Origin: Cohnella sp. AR92
GTDB lineage: Bacteria > Bacillota > Bacilli > Paenibacillales > Paenibacillaceae
Reading direction: 5' to 3'
Length of the DNA: 64,000 nt
NCBI RefSeq assembly: GCF_003990975.1
Contig: NZ_RZJR01000004.1
Location: forward strand, 316,363-380,362
This document shows, one piece after another, positions 1 through 11,772 of the stretch. The stretch's first letter is position 1. Each line of letters begins with the position of its first letter. The notes under the pieces are model-generated. The model did not search any database. It saw only the letters and a list, made by a program, of their open reading frames with translations, and was not told the origin of the DNA. Made by a program: the position numbers and the translations under genes.

Positions 1-851
1 TTATTGTAGCCGAGCTGCTTAGCCCAGTACATGACTTGGATCGCGCGTCCGTCCGCGTCCGTCGCGTCGGTGTAGCGCCACTGAGCCGAAGGAGCGGACG
101 ATTCCTTCGTGAAGAGGGACATGAAGCCCTCGCCGCTCTTGCCGAAGCTCTTGTCGTCCTGCGACGGATGGTCGATCGCTTCCCAGACCGACTCCTGCTC
201 GCCGCGCTGGAACGTGTTGACGTAAGTCGCCGTATGGGACGGGTTCAGCAGATTGCCGTAACCGTACCAGTTGTCCACGTCGACCAGCCAGTGCATCAGA
301 TAGGTCTGGTTGTTGCCGTAGGTCGCCTTCAGCTCCGCGTCCAGCGGGTCCTTCCCCGCCGCGTATTGGCCGGACAGCTGCGAAGGATACTGGTCGGGAT
401 AAGGCTTCTCCGCCGCATAGGTCGCCGGGCTGTTCGGGTTGTAATAGCTCATCGTCGGCTGTTCTTCCTTGCCGTCGCCTTCGTTGATCGGAATGATATA
501 CTTCTCCATGCTGTCCCACGCCGCCTCCAGCTTGCTCCAATCGCCGGTGTAACGGCCGTACAGCGCCTCCAGCCAGAGCCAGTAGCTGTAGGCTTCGGAC
601 GTGGTCATATGGCCGTAGTCCGGCGCTTCGCTGATCAGCGTCTCGATGGAATGGTACGGGATTCCCTCCGGCGAGAAATAGCCGTTCGCCGGATCCTTGA
701 TCTGATCGTACAACTCGAGAAAACGAGTCTCGTAGACGGTCGCCGCCGCGGCCTTGGGCACCGCTCCCGTTCCCAGGCCGGCGTAAGCCGTCAGGATGAT
801 GGCGAAGGCGATCGTCAGAAGAAAGCTTCTCTTGGATAGAGTTCGGATCAT
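1..851 (-). CDS. GH48 cellulose 1,4-beta-cellobiosidase, N-terminal part (runs off left edge)
   Basis: Secreted processive exocellulase that releases cellobiose from cellulose chains. About 283 N-terminal residues are in the window. A basic start and a hydrophobic stretch (LLTIAFAIILTAYAGLG) ending near KAAAA form the signal peptide. The mature part has family hallmarks ETRFLELYDQIKDP, SPEGIPYHSIETLISEAP and YGHMTTSEAYSYWLWLEA; the Glu of TSEAYSYW matches the proposed catalytic acid region of GH48 enzymes. The ATG at 860 lies only 1 nt after AAGGAGG, whereas the ATG at 851 lies 10 nt after it, so 851 is preferred. It follows the GH9 gene by 33 nt on the same strand, the usual endo/exo-cellulase pairing in Firmicutes. 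The family call is very secure; the C-terminal binding modules are unseen. Confidence 0.93.
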   Translation of the reverse strand, partial: MIRTLSKRSFLLTIAFAIILTAYAGLGTGAVPKAAAATVYETRFLELYDQIKDPANGYFSPEGIPYHSIETLISEAPDYGHMTTSEAYSYWLWLEALYGRYTGDWSKLEAAWDSMEKYIIPINEGDGKEEQPTMSYYNPNSPATYAAEKPYPDQYPSQLSGQYAAGKDPLDAELKATYGNNQTYLMHWLVDVDNWYGYGNLLNPSHTATYVNTFQRGEQESVWEAIDHPSQDDKSFGKSGEGFMSLFTKESSAPSAQWRYTDATDADGRAIQVMYWAKQLGYN

Positions 852-884
852 CGCTTTCATTCCTCCTTCAGTGAGGATTAGAGA

Positions 885-3926
<3,042 letters not shown>

Positions 3927-3970
3927 CTACGCAACCCCCTCCCTTCTGCCAAAAGATGGAATGCAACATT

Positions 3971-4053
3971 ATTATAAATCTTCAAATCTCGGGAAATTGT
4001 GCGGATTGTAACCTCTTATGAACGGTAATGTAACCACTTGGAAAACGATTTCC
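3971..4053 (-). promoter_or_regulatory. Control region of the GH9-GH48 cellulase operon
   Basis: A TATAAT -10 hexamer lies at 3971-3976 (minus strand), with no good -35. Upstream, the heptamer TGTAACC occurs at 4007-4013 and 4029-4035 (plus-strand reading), 22 bp apart, about two helical turns, as expected for a dimeric activator. Further out, GGAAAACGATTTCC at 4040-4053 is a near-palindrome fitting the CcpA cre consensus at 12 of 14 positions. A weak -35 plus upstream repeats suggests activator-dependent, glucose-repressed transcription; this is inference. Confidence 0.42.
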
Positions 4054-4078
4054 GAAGTCGCATCGCGTCGCCGGGCGA

Positions 4079-4115
4079 CAAAAAACCGTCTCCCCTGAGG
4101 AAAGGGAAGACGGCT
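4079..4115 (-). terminator. Rho-independent terminator of the NlpC/P60 gene
   Basis: On the minus strand GCCGTCTTCCC pairs with GGGGAGACGGT around a short loop and is followed by TTTTTTGTC, right after the stop codon of the NlpC/P60 gene. Confidence 0.85.
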
Positions 4116-4153
4116 TGCGGGAACCTGTAAGTGCCAGCCGAGTCTCGGAAATC

Positions 4154-5275
4154 TTAGAGGGCGCTGCCTCCGTACAGGAAGCGATATTCCCAATGACGGC
4201 CTGCGATCGTATCGATTCGGACCCCTCCGGATTCCTTGGAGTAAGTCTGAAGGATTTTGCCGTCGCCGAGATAGATGCCGACATGGCCGATCTTCGTCTT
4301 GAACGGCGATTTGTTCGCGTACAGGGAGGCGCTTGTCCCCTTGTAGTCCATAAAGAACATCAGATCGCCGCGCTTCAGCTGCTTCCAGTCGGTCGTCACC
4401 GCGGAATGCTCGCGAACGTATGCGCCCTGCGAAGCGGAATCCGACGGAAGCGTAATGCCCAGAGCGTCCTTGAACGCCTGGCGCACGAAGTCGGAGCAAT
4501 CGAACGTGGCAGTCGTATTGCGATCCGAGCCGTACTCATACGGCGTGCCGAGGTAAGCCATGCCGGCCGCGATGACCGCCTCCGCCTTGGCGGAGAGATC
4601 GGTAGAGGAGCTGGAGCCCGAGGAGCTCGATCCCGTCGATGAGCCGTTGCCCGTCGTGGAGCCGTTTCCGGTCGTCGAGCCATTTCCCGTCGTGGTGCCG
4701 TTGCCCGTCGCGGTGCCGTTGCCCGTCGCGGTGCCGGAGCCTGTCGAACTGGAAGAGCCGCCGCCCGCGACCGATCCCGTCAGCTTAATGTAAGACGAAG
4801 ATGCGCTGACGTAGCCGGACACTCCCTTCGAGTCGGTTACCGCGTACCAGTAGCTGTTCACCTGCGAAGTCACGGTTACCTGCTCGCTTTTCTGCAAATA
4901 TCGAATTTGGTCTGCCGACGCGGAAGGAGCCTTGCGGAAGTTGACGCTGGCTACGATCACGGCGTTCGCTGCGCTGTCCGCCGTCTCCGTCGGGGCGGTA
5001 ATCAGCTTCAGGTAAGCCGACTGGGAAGAGACGTAACCGACCTGGCCGGAAGTGTCGCGCACCTTATACCAGTAGCTGTTCGTCTTCTCCAGCACCGCGA
5101 CCTTCTCGCCTGTTTTCAAATAACGCATAACCTCGGATAAAGTGCTGGGGGCGGTACGGAAGCTGACCGAGGAGACGATCTGGGCCGAGCCCTCCTTGAC
5201 GGCAGCGCTCGCTGCCGCCGGAATGGCCGTTGCCAGCATCGACGCCGCCACGGCGATCATCAAGCTTCTTCTCAT
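4154..5275 (-). CDS. Secreted SH3-SH3-NlpC/P60 cell-wall endopeptidase
   Basis: Peptidoglycan peptide hydrolase (373 aa) acting in the cell wall. Signal peptide residues 1-25 (cleavage near ASAA). Two bacterial SH3 modules lie at about 28-92 and 103-168, each with a VSFRTAPS/VNFRKAPS start and a NSYWYKV/NSYWYAV core; they target the enzyme to the wall. A low-complexity Gly/Thr/Asn/Ser linker with repeated TGNG (about 170-228) leads to an NlpC/P60 domain (230-373) with catalytic Cys in TFDCSDFVRQ, His in KIGHVGIYLG and a third polar residue near GRHWEYRF. The start has AGGAGG 8 nt upstream and a TATAAT -10 box at 5332-5337. It is transcribed toward the cellulase operon but ends in its own terminator. 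Confidence 0.93.
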   Translation of the reverse strand: MRRSLMIAVAASMLATAIPAAASAAVKEGSAQIVSSVSFRTAPSTLSEVMRYLKTGEKVAVLEKTNSYWYKVRDTSGQVGYVSSQSAYLKLITAPTETADSAANAVIVASVNFRKAPSASADQIRYLQKSEQVTVTSQVNSYWYAVTDSKGVSGYVSASSSYIKLTGSVAGGGSSSSTGSGTATGNGTATGNGTTTGNGSTTGNGSTTGNGSSTGSSSSGSSSSTDLSAKAEAVIAAGMAYLGTPYEYGSDRNTTATFDCSDFVRQAFKDALGITLPSDSASQGAYVREHSAVTTDWKQLKRGDLMFFMDYKGTSASLYANKSPFKTKIGHVGIYLGDGKILQTYSKESGGVRIDTIAGRHWEYRFLYGGSAL

Positions 5276-5486
5276 GTTCTCGTCCTCCTGTAATCTCGTG
5301 AAGATGGGGCTATACCGTCTTGCCCACCTTCATTATAGGGAGACAAGCCCAGCTTTCCATGAGACGGAGTTCTTAGCACGTCCTGCATCTCTGGGCAATA
5401 AGAGCCACTTCTCAACTAGTTAAAAAGGACAAGAAGCGTTATGTGGCGGGGGTTCGGTTTCATCGTTTCCATAATTTGCATATCGC

Positions 5487-6281
5487 TTAAATCCGGATGG
5501 AGAACGTATCGTTCGTCTCATCCTTATTGGCCCCGCATGCCTTGAGACGGTATTCCTTCCCCTCATCCGTTGACGTTGCGCTCACTTCACCGCAGTAATC
5601 GATGAGCTTCCGCGGACTTCCGAACGCATCGTGAGTCGTATCGAGTTGATATCGGATGGCGTTGCCGTCGTAGGTCAAATCGTAGAAAATCGGATCTCCT
5701 TCGATCGTAAATTGAATCACTTGGACATCATCCGGCTTCTTCGCTTCCACGTTAGCTACGAATTGCGTCCATTTGTCCGCGTTCTTCGTCCCGCTAAGTC
5801 CAATCACTACATCGCCATTCTTTGCAGCCGCATCCGAAGTGTATTCGATCCCGTGAATAAGCCCGTAAAGCTTCGTCGTCGCTTCCTTCGTCAGGTTGTA
5901 CCCGGTCCCCGTATTGTTAGCGTACATGAACATGCCATATGTATTCTCCGAGGCCGTCTGATCGATCCACAAGTGAATCGCGTTAGGAACGCCTGCTCGC
6001 TCGATCACGACATCGTAATCCGCGAACGCAACGTCCAGCAACCCCGGAATCGGTTCCGCTGTCGCAATTGCCTCCTCGAATGCCGTTATGGTTTGCGAAT
6101 CGTTGAATGTCCCGTATACCTTCTTGTTAATCGATCCGAAATCGGCGAATCGGCTTACCGTCACTTTCGGCTCGGCATTCGTTGCCGGATAGGCGTCCTC
6201 CCGCACGGACTCCTTCGCGTCGCGGCCGCAAGCCGCTAGCAGCATCATTATGACCACGAAGATCAAACTCGTATGTTTCAT
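5487..6281 (-). CDS. Lipoprotein with a C-terminal DUF4362-type domain
   Basis: A 264-residue predicted lipoprotein. The signal sequence ends in the lipobox LAAC (residues 15-18), so it should be attached to the outer face of the membrane. The C-terminal half (about 170-250), with FVANVEAKKPDDVQVIQF, EGDPIFYDLTYDG, a DTTHDAFG segment and a conserved Cys in DYCGEV, matches the DUF4362 lipoprotein family as I recall it. The middle (about 90-165, HLWIDQTASENTYGMFMY) resembles the YhfM-like region of Bacillus lipoproteins. No function is established. A second DUF4362-like lipoprotein lies at 51745-52179. AGGGAGGG precedes the start by about 10 nt. It stands alone between the ABC-F and NlpC genes. 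Confidence 0.75.
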   Translation of the reverse strand: MKHTSLIFVVIMMLLAACGRDAKESVREDAYPATNAEPKVTVSRFADFGSINKKVYGTFNDSQTITAFEEAIATAEPIPGLLDVAFADYDVVIERAGVPNAIHLWIDQTASENTYGMFMYANNTGTGYNLTKEATTKLYGLIHGIEYTSDAAAKNGDVVIGLSGTKNADKWTQFVANVEAKKPDDVQVIQFTIEGDPIFYDLTYDGNAIRYQLDTTHDAFGSPRKLIDYCGEVSATSTDEGKEYRLKACGANKDETNDTFSIRI

Positions 6282-6360
6282 GATGGCAATCCCTCCCTTT
6301 TGATACTAGACGACGGATTTTTCAGGAAAGTTTCAGTGATAGGGAAGGAGAATAGCAGAC

Positions 6361-6402
6361 AAAAAGAGCCCCAGCCCTTCGCTTGAAGAGGGGCTGGGGT
6401 TC
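6361..6402 (-). terminator. Rho-independent terminator of the ABC-F gene
   Basis: Minus strand: AACCCCAGCCC pairs with GGGCTGGGGCT, followed by CTTTTTG. It lies directly downstream of the ABC-F stop codon. Confidence 0.88.
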
Positions 6403-6437
6403 CAAATGCGAAATCCTGTTTAGCCTTCGAAGAAGAA

Positions 6438-8057
6438 TTAAGCCGGAAGCATGCGAGCGCGAAGCTCCTTGATCTCCGGGTTCTCGAGGTACTCGTCGTA
6501 GGTCGTCATCCGGTCGATGACGCCGTTCGGGGTGATCTCGATGATGCGGTTCGCGATCGTCTGCAGGAACTGATGGTCATGCGACGTGAAGATCATCGTC
6601 TCTTCCGTGTCGACCAAGCCGTTGTTCAGCGCCGTGATCGATTCGAGGTCCAAGTGGTTGGTCGGCTCGTCGAGCAGCAGCATGTTCGCGCCGGTCAGCA
6701 TCATCTTGGACAGCATGCAGCGAACCTTCTCGCCCCCGGACAGGACGGACGCTTTCTTCAGCGCTTCGTCGCCGGAGAACAGCATGCGGCCGAGGAAGCC
6801 GCGGATGAACGATTCGTCCGGATCCTTCGAATATTGGCGCAGCCAATCGACGATGGAGAGGTCGACGCCGTCGAAGTAGGCGCTGTTGTCCTTAGGGAAG
6901 TAAGCCGTGGTAATCGTTACGCCCCATGTAACCGAGCCGGAGTCCGGAACGATCTCGCCCGCGAGAACCTGGAACAGGGTCGTCTTCGCGATGCCGTTCG
7001 GGCCGACGAGGGCGATCTTGTCTCCCTTGTTCACGACGAAGGAGACGCCGTCCAGAATCTTCTCGCCGTCGATCGTGACCGAGACGTTGTCGACGGTTAC
7101 GATCTGCTTGCCCGCTTCGCGCTCCGGCTTGAAGTTGATGAACGGATACTTGCGGTTCGACGGCTTGATGTCGTCCAGCGAGATCTTGTCGAGCATCTTG
7201 CGGCGGCTCGTCGCTTGCTTCGCCTTGGACTTGTTCGCGGAGAAGCGCTGGATGAACTCCTGCAGCTCCTTCATCTTGTCTTCCTTCTTCTTGTTCTGGT
7301 CGCGCATCAGCTTCAGGGCGAGCTGGCTCGACTCGTACCAGAAGTCGTAGTTGCCCACGTACATCTGAATCTTGCCGAAGTCGATATCCGCGATATGAGT
7401 ACATACTTGGTTCAGGAAGTGGCGATCGTGGGAGACCACGATGACGGTGCCTTGATAGCCCGCAAGGAAATTCTCCAGCCATTCGATCGACTCAAGGTCC
7501 AAGTGGTTGGTAGGTTCGTCAAGCAGCAGGATGTTCGGGTTGCCGAACAGCGCTTGCGCCAGCAGGACGCGAACCTTCTCGTTGCCGCCCAGCTCGGCCA
7601 TTTTCTTGTCGTGAAGCTCCGTCGTGATGCCCAAGCCGTTGAGCATTTCCGCCGCGTCGCTCTCCGCTTCCCAGCCGTTCATCTCGGCGAAATCCGCTTC
7701 CAGCTCGCCTGCGCGCATGCCGTCTTCGTCGGAGAAATCGGCCTTCGCGTAGATGGCGTCCTTCTCTTTCATGACCTTATACAGGCGTTCGTAGCCCATG
7801 ATGACGGTCTCGAGAACTTGGAACTCGTCGTACTCGTAGTGGTTCTGCTTCAGGACCGCGAGGCGTTCCCCCGGGGTGATGTGAACCTCGCCGGAGGAAG
7901 GCTCGACTTCGCCGGAGAGAATCTTCAGGAACGTCGACTTGCCCGCTCCGTTCGCTCCGATCAAGCCATAGCAGTTGCCCGGCGTGAACTTGATGTTGAC
8001 GTCCTCGAACAGAGGACGCTTGCCATATCTAAGACTGATATTACTCGTACTAATCAT
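6438..8057 (-). CDS. ABC-F family ATPase, YkpA/YbiT type
   Basis: Cytosolic duplicated ATPase (539 aa) of the ABC-F class, which acts on ribosomes rather than in transport; there are no membrane segments. NBD1 has Walker A GANGAGKST near residues 34-42, a signature region LGGNEKVRVLLAQ and Walker B ILLLDEPTNHLD. NBD2 has GPNGIAKTT, LSGGEKVRCMLSK and LLLDEPTNHLD. The linker between them is Lys-rich (about 245-300). The second Walker A has Ala where Gly usually precedes Lys; I recall IAKTT in YkpA relatives, so this is probably a family trait. The N-terminus MISTSNISLRYGKRPLF matches YkpA/YbiT. Only 20 bp separate it from the upstream metallo-hydrolase, so they are probably co-transcribed. Whether it gives antibiotic resistance cannot be said. 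Confidence 0.93.
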   Translation of the reverse strand: MISTSNISLRYGKRPLFEDVNIKFTPGNCYGLIGANGAGKSTFLKILSGEVEPSSGEVHITPGERLAVLKQNHYEYDEFQVLETVIMGYERLYKVMKEKDAIYAKADFSDEDGMRAGELEADFAEMNGWEAESDAAEMLNGLGITTELHDKKMAELGGNEKVRVLLAQALFGNPNILLLDEPTNHLDLESIEWLENFLAGYQGTVIVVSHDRHFLNQVCTHIADIDFGKIQMYVGNYDFWYESSQLALKLMRDQNKKKEDKMKELQEFIQRFSANKSKAKQATSRRKMLDKISLDDIKPSNRKYPFINFKPEREAGKQIVTVDNVSVTIDGEKILDGVSFVVNKGDKIALVGPNGIAKTTLFQVLAGEIVPDSGSVTWGVTITTAYFPKDNSAYFDGVDLSIVDWLRQYSKDPDESFIRGFLGRMLFSGDEALKKASVLSGGEKVRCMLSKMMLTGANMLLLDEPTNHLDLESITALNNGLVDTEETMIFTSHDHQFLQTIANRIIEITPNGVIDRMTTYDEYLENPEIKELRARMLPA

Positions 8058-8077
8058 GTAATTCGATCCATCCTTTG

Positions 8078-9040
8078 CTATTGATTATCGCTTGCCTGCC
8101 GGCTATAAAATCTCATGGACTCGCCATGCTGAAGCACGAACATCTGATCCTGCGGGAGCGCCAGCCGCTGCCGCTCGGATTCCAGCCGGTCCAACGCCTC
8201 CTGAGGCGTGTCGTCCGCCAGCTTGAAGGAGCCGTAATGCATCGGCACGAAGTATTTGGCTCGAACGTCGAGGAACGCCTTCAGCGCTTCCTCCGGGCTC
8301 ATATGCTCCTCGGACATGAACCATTCCGGATCGTAAGCTCCGATCGGAAGCAGGGCCACGTCGATATCGAAGCGGCGGCCGATCTCCTCGAACCCGCGGA
8401 AGTAGCCGCTGTCGCCGCCGAAGTAAATCGTCGGGCTATGGGCGGACTCGATCACCCAGCCTCCCCAGTGGGAATGATTCGTGTCCCATAGGTTGCGGCG
8501 AGCCCAGTGCTGGGCAGGAACGAAGGTGAACTTGACGCCGTGGAAAGAGACCTCTTCCCACCAGTTCAGTTCGTCGACCTGTCGGAAGCCCTTGCGCAGC
8601 ATCTTCTTGCTCAATCCCGCCGGAACGTACAGCCGCTTGGCTCCGCTAAGCCGGCGCAAGGAAGAAACGTGAAGATGGTCATAGTGGGAATGAGAGACGA
8701 GAACGACGTCGATGGGCGGCATGTCCTCAAGCGCGATACCCGGAGGCGAGAGCCTCTTCTGCATAGCCATGCGTCTGGCCCAGACCGGGTCGGTCACGAT
8801 ATTAAGGCCGGACATCTGAATCAGAAAGGTAGAATGGCCGATCCAGGTAATGGACGGCTCGGTTCTATTCTGCTGCAGAAACGGCAGATCGGGATAAACG
8901 TTCGGAATGCAAGTCGAATAGTCTTTGGCATGTTGTCGAACCTGACGGACCATTCGTTCTTGTCCCCAGCGCATGATGCGGTGTCTGCCCGCTCGCACGG
9001 CCCCGTCGGAATCGAGGTTGCCGAAGCGATTTTTGCCCAT
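8078..9040 (-). CDS. NAPE-PLD-like zinc metallo-hydrolase (beta-lactamase fold)
   Basis: A 320-residue soluble metallo-beta-lactamase-fold hydrolase. The sequence shows ITWIGHSTFLIQ, the metal motif SHSHYDHLH (HxHxDH), PAQHWARR, GGDSGYF and PMHYGSFKL, the order found in N-acyl-phosphatidylethanolamine phospholipase D-like and UlaG-like proteins. The physiological substrate in bacteria is not known. GGAGG lies 7 nt before ATG at 9040. It is the first gene of a likely two-gene unit with the ABC-F ATPase. Confidence 0.85.
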   Translation of the reverse strand: MGKNRFGNLDSDGAVRAGRHRIMRWGQERMVRQVRQHAKDYSTCIPNVYPDLPFLQQNRTEPSITWIGHSTFLIQMSGLNIVTDPVWARRMAMQKRLSPPGIALEDMPPIDVVLVSHSHYDHLHVSSLRRLSGAKRLYVPAGLSKKMLRKGFRQVDELNWWEEVSFHGVKFTFVPAQHWARRNLWDTNHSHWGGWVIESAHSPTIYFGGDSGYFRGFEEIGRRFDIDVALLPIGAYDPEWFMSEEHMSPEEALKAFLDVRAKYFVPMHYGSFKLADDTPQEALDRLESERQRLALPQDQMFVLQHGESMRFYSRQASDNQ

Positions 9041-9220
9041 GTAATCCCTCCGAAGATCTATTCATTCCTACTATATCAGGAAAGGAGCGAATGTACCAAC
9101 GTAACAAGGGTATTCGACGGCAAGAAAATTGTTATTGTTATTAGAAAATTTGGTAGTGGAACGCGAATTGAGTTACTGTATAGAGGTGAAGATTAATTTT
9201 CGTTCGCAGGAGGGGTAACC

Positions 9221-10375
9221 ATGAGATTGTTGTCCATCGAGCCGACGCCAAGCCCGAATTCCATGAAGCTTAACATAGACGAGAAGCTGCCGATGTCCGA
9301 ACGGCATACGTACACGCTGGAACGCCGCGACCAAGTGCCGCCGTTCTTCCTCCGCTTGCTGCAGATCGACGGGGTCAAAAGCGTGTTCCGCGCCTCGGAC
9401 TTCATTGCCGTGGATCGCCGGGCGAACAAGGACTGGGCCGTCATCCTCGGCGCCGTCCGCGAGCTGTTCGGAGCCGGCGGCGCCGACGCGGCGGCCGCTA
9501 CCGCAGTGGAGGCGACCGGCTTCGGCGAAGCGTTCGTGCTCGTTCAGATGTACCGCGGCATCCCGATGCAGATCCGGGTGCGGTACGGCGGTCAGGAAGC
9601 GCGGGCGGCGCTGCCTGACAAGTTCGCGCAAGCGGTCGGCGAGGCTGCCGGATCGACGATGATCCGCGAGCGCAAGCTCGAGGAGTTCGGCGTTCGCTAC
9701 GGCGAGCCGCAAGAGATCTTGGAAGAGGTGAAGCGCGAGCTGGACGCCGCGTATACCGACGAACGCCTGCGCAGCCTGATCGCGCAGGCGCAAGCCGCTT
9801 CGGCGGCGGGCGGCGCGGCGGAGGTCGCGCCGCCCGAGCCGCCGGCTCCGCTCTCGCGCGAGGAGCTCGCCGAGCGGCTGCGCGCGCCCGAGTGGCAAGA
9901 CCGCTATGCGGCTCTTGCCCGCATGAAGCCCGACGCCGAGCAGCTTCCGCTGCTGGCGCAGGCCGTGCGCGACGCGCACATGTCGGTGCGCAGGCTCGCC
10001 GTGGTCTATCTCGGCGACCTGCGCACCCCGGAAGCGCTGCCGTACCTGTTCGGCACGCTAAAGGATTCGTCGGCGGCCGTTCGGCGGACCGCCGGCGACA
10101 CCTTGTCCGATATCGGCGATCCCGCCGCGATCGGACCGATGGTTGCGGCGCTGTCGGACGCGAACAAGCTCGTCCGCTGGCGCGCCGCGCGCTTTCTCTA
10201 CGAGGCCGGCGACGAGACGGCCTTGGAGGCTCTTAAGCGCGTAGCCGCCTCCGAGCCGGAATTCGAAGTTCGGCTTCAGGCCGAGATGGCCGTCGCGCGC
10301 ATCGAGAACGGCGAGGAAGCCGCCGGATCCGTCTGGCAGCAGATGACGAGGATGCGCGAGCAGGAGCAGGAGTAA
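9221..10375 (+). CDS. CvfC-like protein: Nfu N-terminal domain plus HEAT repeats
   Basis: A 384-residue cytosolic protein. Residues 1-85 (SIEPTPSPNSMKLNIDE, VKSVFRASDFIAVDR) form the Nfu/NifU N-terminal domain. The C-terminal 150 residues contain HEAT-like helical repeats (WQDRYAALARM, VRRLAVVYLGDL, VRRTAGDTLSDIGDP, VRWRAARFLYEAGD). This combination is that of conserved virulence factor C of staphylococci and its Bacillus relative YpgR; the function is poorly defined, probably a protein-interaction scaffold. There is no CxxC motif, so it should not itself carry an iron-sulfur cluster like true Nfu. An Ala-rich linker (about 188-205) joins the halves. GGAGGGG precedes ATG at 9221. Confidence 0.82.
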   Translation: MRLLSIEPTPSPNSMKLNIDEKLPMSERHTYTLERRDQVPPFFLRLLQIDGVKSVFRASDFIAVDRRANKDWAVILGAVRELFGAGGADAAAATAVEATGFGEAFVLVQMYRGIPMQIRVRYGGQEARAALPDKFAQAVGEAAGSTMIRERKLEEFGVRYGEPQEILEEVKRELDAAYTDERLRSLIAQAQAASAAGGAAEVAPPEPPAPLSREELAERLRAPEWQDRYAALARMKPDAEQLPLLAQAVRDAHMSVRRLAVVYLGDLRTPEALPYLFGTLKDSSAAVRRTAGDTLSDIGDPAAIGPMVAALSDANKLVRWRAARFLYEAGDETALEALKRVAASEPEFEVRLQAEMAVARIENGEEAAGSVWQQMTRMREQEQE

Positions 10376-10408
10376 GCAGGTGTAAGTTAAGCTAGTGAAG
10401 AAGGCCGC

Positions 10409-10454
10409 GGAGAAGACGAGCGTCCGGCAGCCCCATGGACTGCCGGCGTTCTCC
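10409..10454 (+). terminator. Strong hairpin after the CvfC-like gene, possible terminator
   Basis: GGAGAA...TTCTCC encloses a second stem in which CCGGCAG pairs with CTGCCGG. No T run follows, so it may be a transcript-stabilising or Rho-assisted structure rather than an intrinsic terminator. Confidence 0.35.
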
Positions 10455-10535
10455 GACGGTCGGACGCAACGGGGTCATGCGTTTGATTAGAACAGTACTC
10501 ATTCGCCTTGCCGATCCCATTAGGAGGCCGCGCTC

Positions 10536-11675
10536 ATGCCGCGTTTTGTCGTCGTACCCGATTCATTCAAAGGAAGCCTGACATCCCTGCAAGCCGGCCA
10601 TATTATTTCCGATTCGATCCGCAAGCATTTTCCGGACGCCGAGATCGACGTCATCCCCGTCGCCGACGGCGGAGAAGGAACCGTCGAAGCGCTCGTGACG
10701 GCCGCATCCGGCAAGCTCATCGACACGAAAGCCGCCGGTCCTCTCGGGGATGAGACCGATACTCAATTCGGTATCATCGGCGGAGACACGGCCGTATTCG
10801 AGCTGGCGAACGTCGCCGGACTTCCCATGGTTCCGAAGGAGAAGCGCAATCCGTACGATACCACGACGCGCGGCTTGGGCGAGCTGATAAAGCAAGCGCT
10901 GGACAAAGGCCTTAGGCGTCTTGTCGTCGGACTTGGCGGAAGCGCTACCAATGATGGCGGCATGGGCATGCTAAGCGAACTGGGCGTTCGGTTCCGCGAT
11001 GCCGACGGCGATCTTCTTCCGGGCTATGGCAGGGATGTGGGACAAGCCGTCTCCGTAGACTTCGGCGGTCTCGATCCTCGTCTGGCCGAGTGCGAGCTGA
11101 TCGCAGCCTGCGACGTCAAGAATCCTCTATGCGGTCCGGAAGGCGCTTCCGTCATCTTCGGGCCTCAGAAGGGAGCTACCCCGGAGCAAGCGGCAGAGCT
11201 GGACCGCGCACTTCTCGGGTATGCCGGTCTCGTCGAACGCGAGCTTGGGCGGCCTGCGCTGCATGAGGTTCCGGGAGCCGGAGCCGCCGGCGGCTTAGGC
11301 TTCGCTCTGCTGTCCCTCGGCTTTACTCTGGCCCCGGGAGCCGAGCTTATCGACCGAATGGCCGGCCTCGAGAGCAGGATAGCCGGCTCCGATTGGGTCA
11401 TCACGGGAGAAGGCCGTACCGACGGGCAATCCGCCTACGGCAAGCTGCCCTATTATGCGGCCACGCTTGCCAAGAAACACGGAGCCAAGGCCATCCTGAT
11501 CTCCGGAAGCCTGGGCGCGGATTACTTGGAGCTTAGAGAGCTGTTCGCCGGCTGCTTCGCCCTTATAACCGAGCCGTCCGATCTGCAGACGTGCATGGAC
11601 CGCGCGGTTCCGGCGCTGGCCGCTTGCAGCGACAACGTGATGGGCTTCCTTCGGATCGCCCGGTCGCCATGGTAA
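10536..11675 (+). CDS. glxK: Glycerate kinase, GlxK/GarK type
   Basis: Phosphorylates D-glycerate with ATP, giving 2-phosphoglycerate for this kinase class, at the end of glyoxylate/hydroxypyruvate metabolism; cytosolic. The 379-residue protein is full length and shows the family pattern: VVVPDSFKGSLTS at the N-terminus, PVADGGEGTVEAL, LGGSATNDGGMGML, GAGAAGGLGF and VITGEGRTDGQS. GGAGG lies 8-9 nt before the ATG. It stands alone. A hydroxypyruvate isomerase-like gene (46245) and a D-2-hydroxyacid dehydrogenase (52350) elsewhere in the window could feed the same pathway, but they are not linked. Confidence 0.94.
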   Translation: MPRFVVVPDSFKGSLTSLQAGHIISDSIRKHFPDAEIDVIPVADGGEGTVEALVTAASGKLIDTKAAGPLGDETDTQFGIIGGDTAVFELANVAGLPMVPKEKRNPYDTTTRGLGELIKQALDKGLRRLVVGLGGSATNDGGMGMLSELGVRFRDADGDLLPGYGRDVGQAVSVDFGGLDPRLAECELIAACDVKNPLCGPEGASVIFGPQKGATPEQAAELDRALLGYAGLVERELGRPALHEVPGAGAAGGLGFALLSLGFTLAPGAELIDRMAGLESRIAGSDWVITGEGRTDGQSAYGKLPYYAATLAKKHGAKAILISGSLGADYLELRELFAGCFALITEPSDLQTCMDRAVPALAACSDNVMGFLRIARSPW

Positions 11676-11711
11676 CCGTCCCAAAGGCATTTGCCATTGT
11701 CCCGGCCAACT

Positions 11712-11766
11712 TGTAATCAAACCGTAATCAGGCTTTCATGTACCCTTCATCTTCCGGCGTTATAGT
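11712..11766 (+). promoter_or_regulatory. Pho-box-like promoter of small RNA copy 1
   Basis: Four 7-mers start exactly 11 bp apart: TGTAATC (11712), CGTAATC (11723), TTTCATG (11734) and CTTCATC (11745). Nine bp later comes a -10 box TATAGT (11761-11766), and there is no normal -35. Direct repeats with 11-bp period overlapping the -35 position are the layout of PhoB/PhoP boxes; the last two repeats resemble the E. coli Pho box (CTGTCAT-N4-CTGTCAC). The identity of the activator is inference. Confidence 0.6.
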
Positions 11767-11772
11767 AGATAC

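Noticed and set aside
6573..8084. 503-residue open frame on the plus strand
   Set aside because: Antisense to the ABC-F ATPase with high-GC shadow composition.
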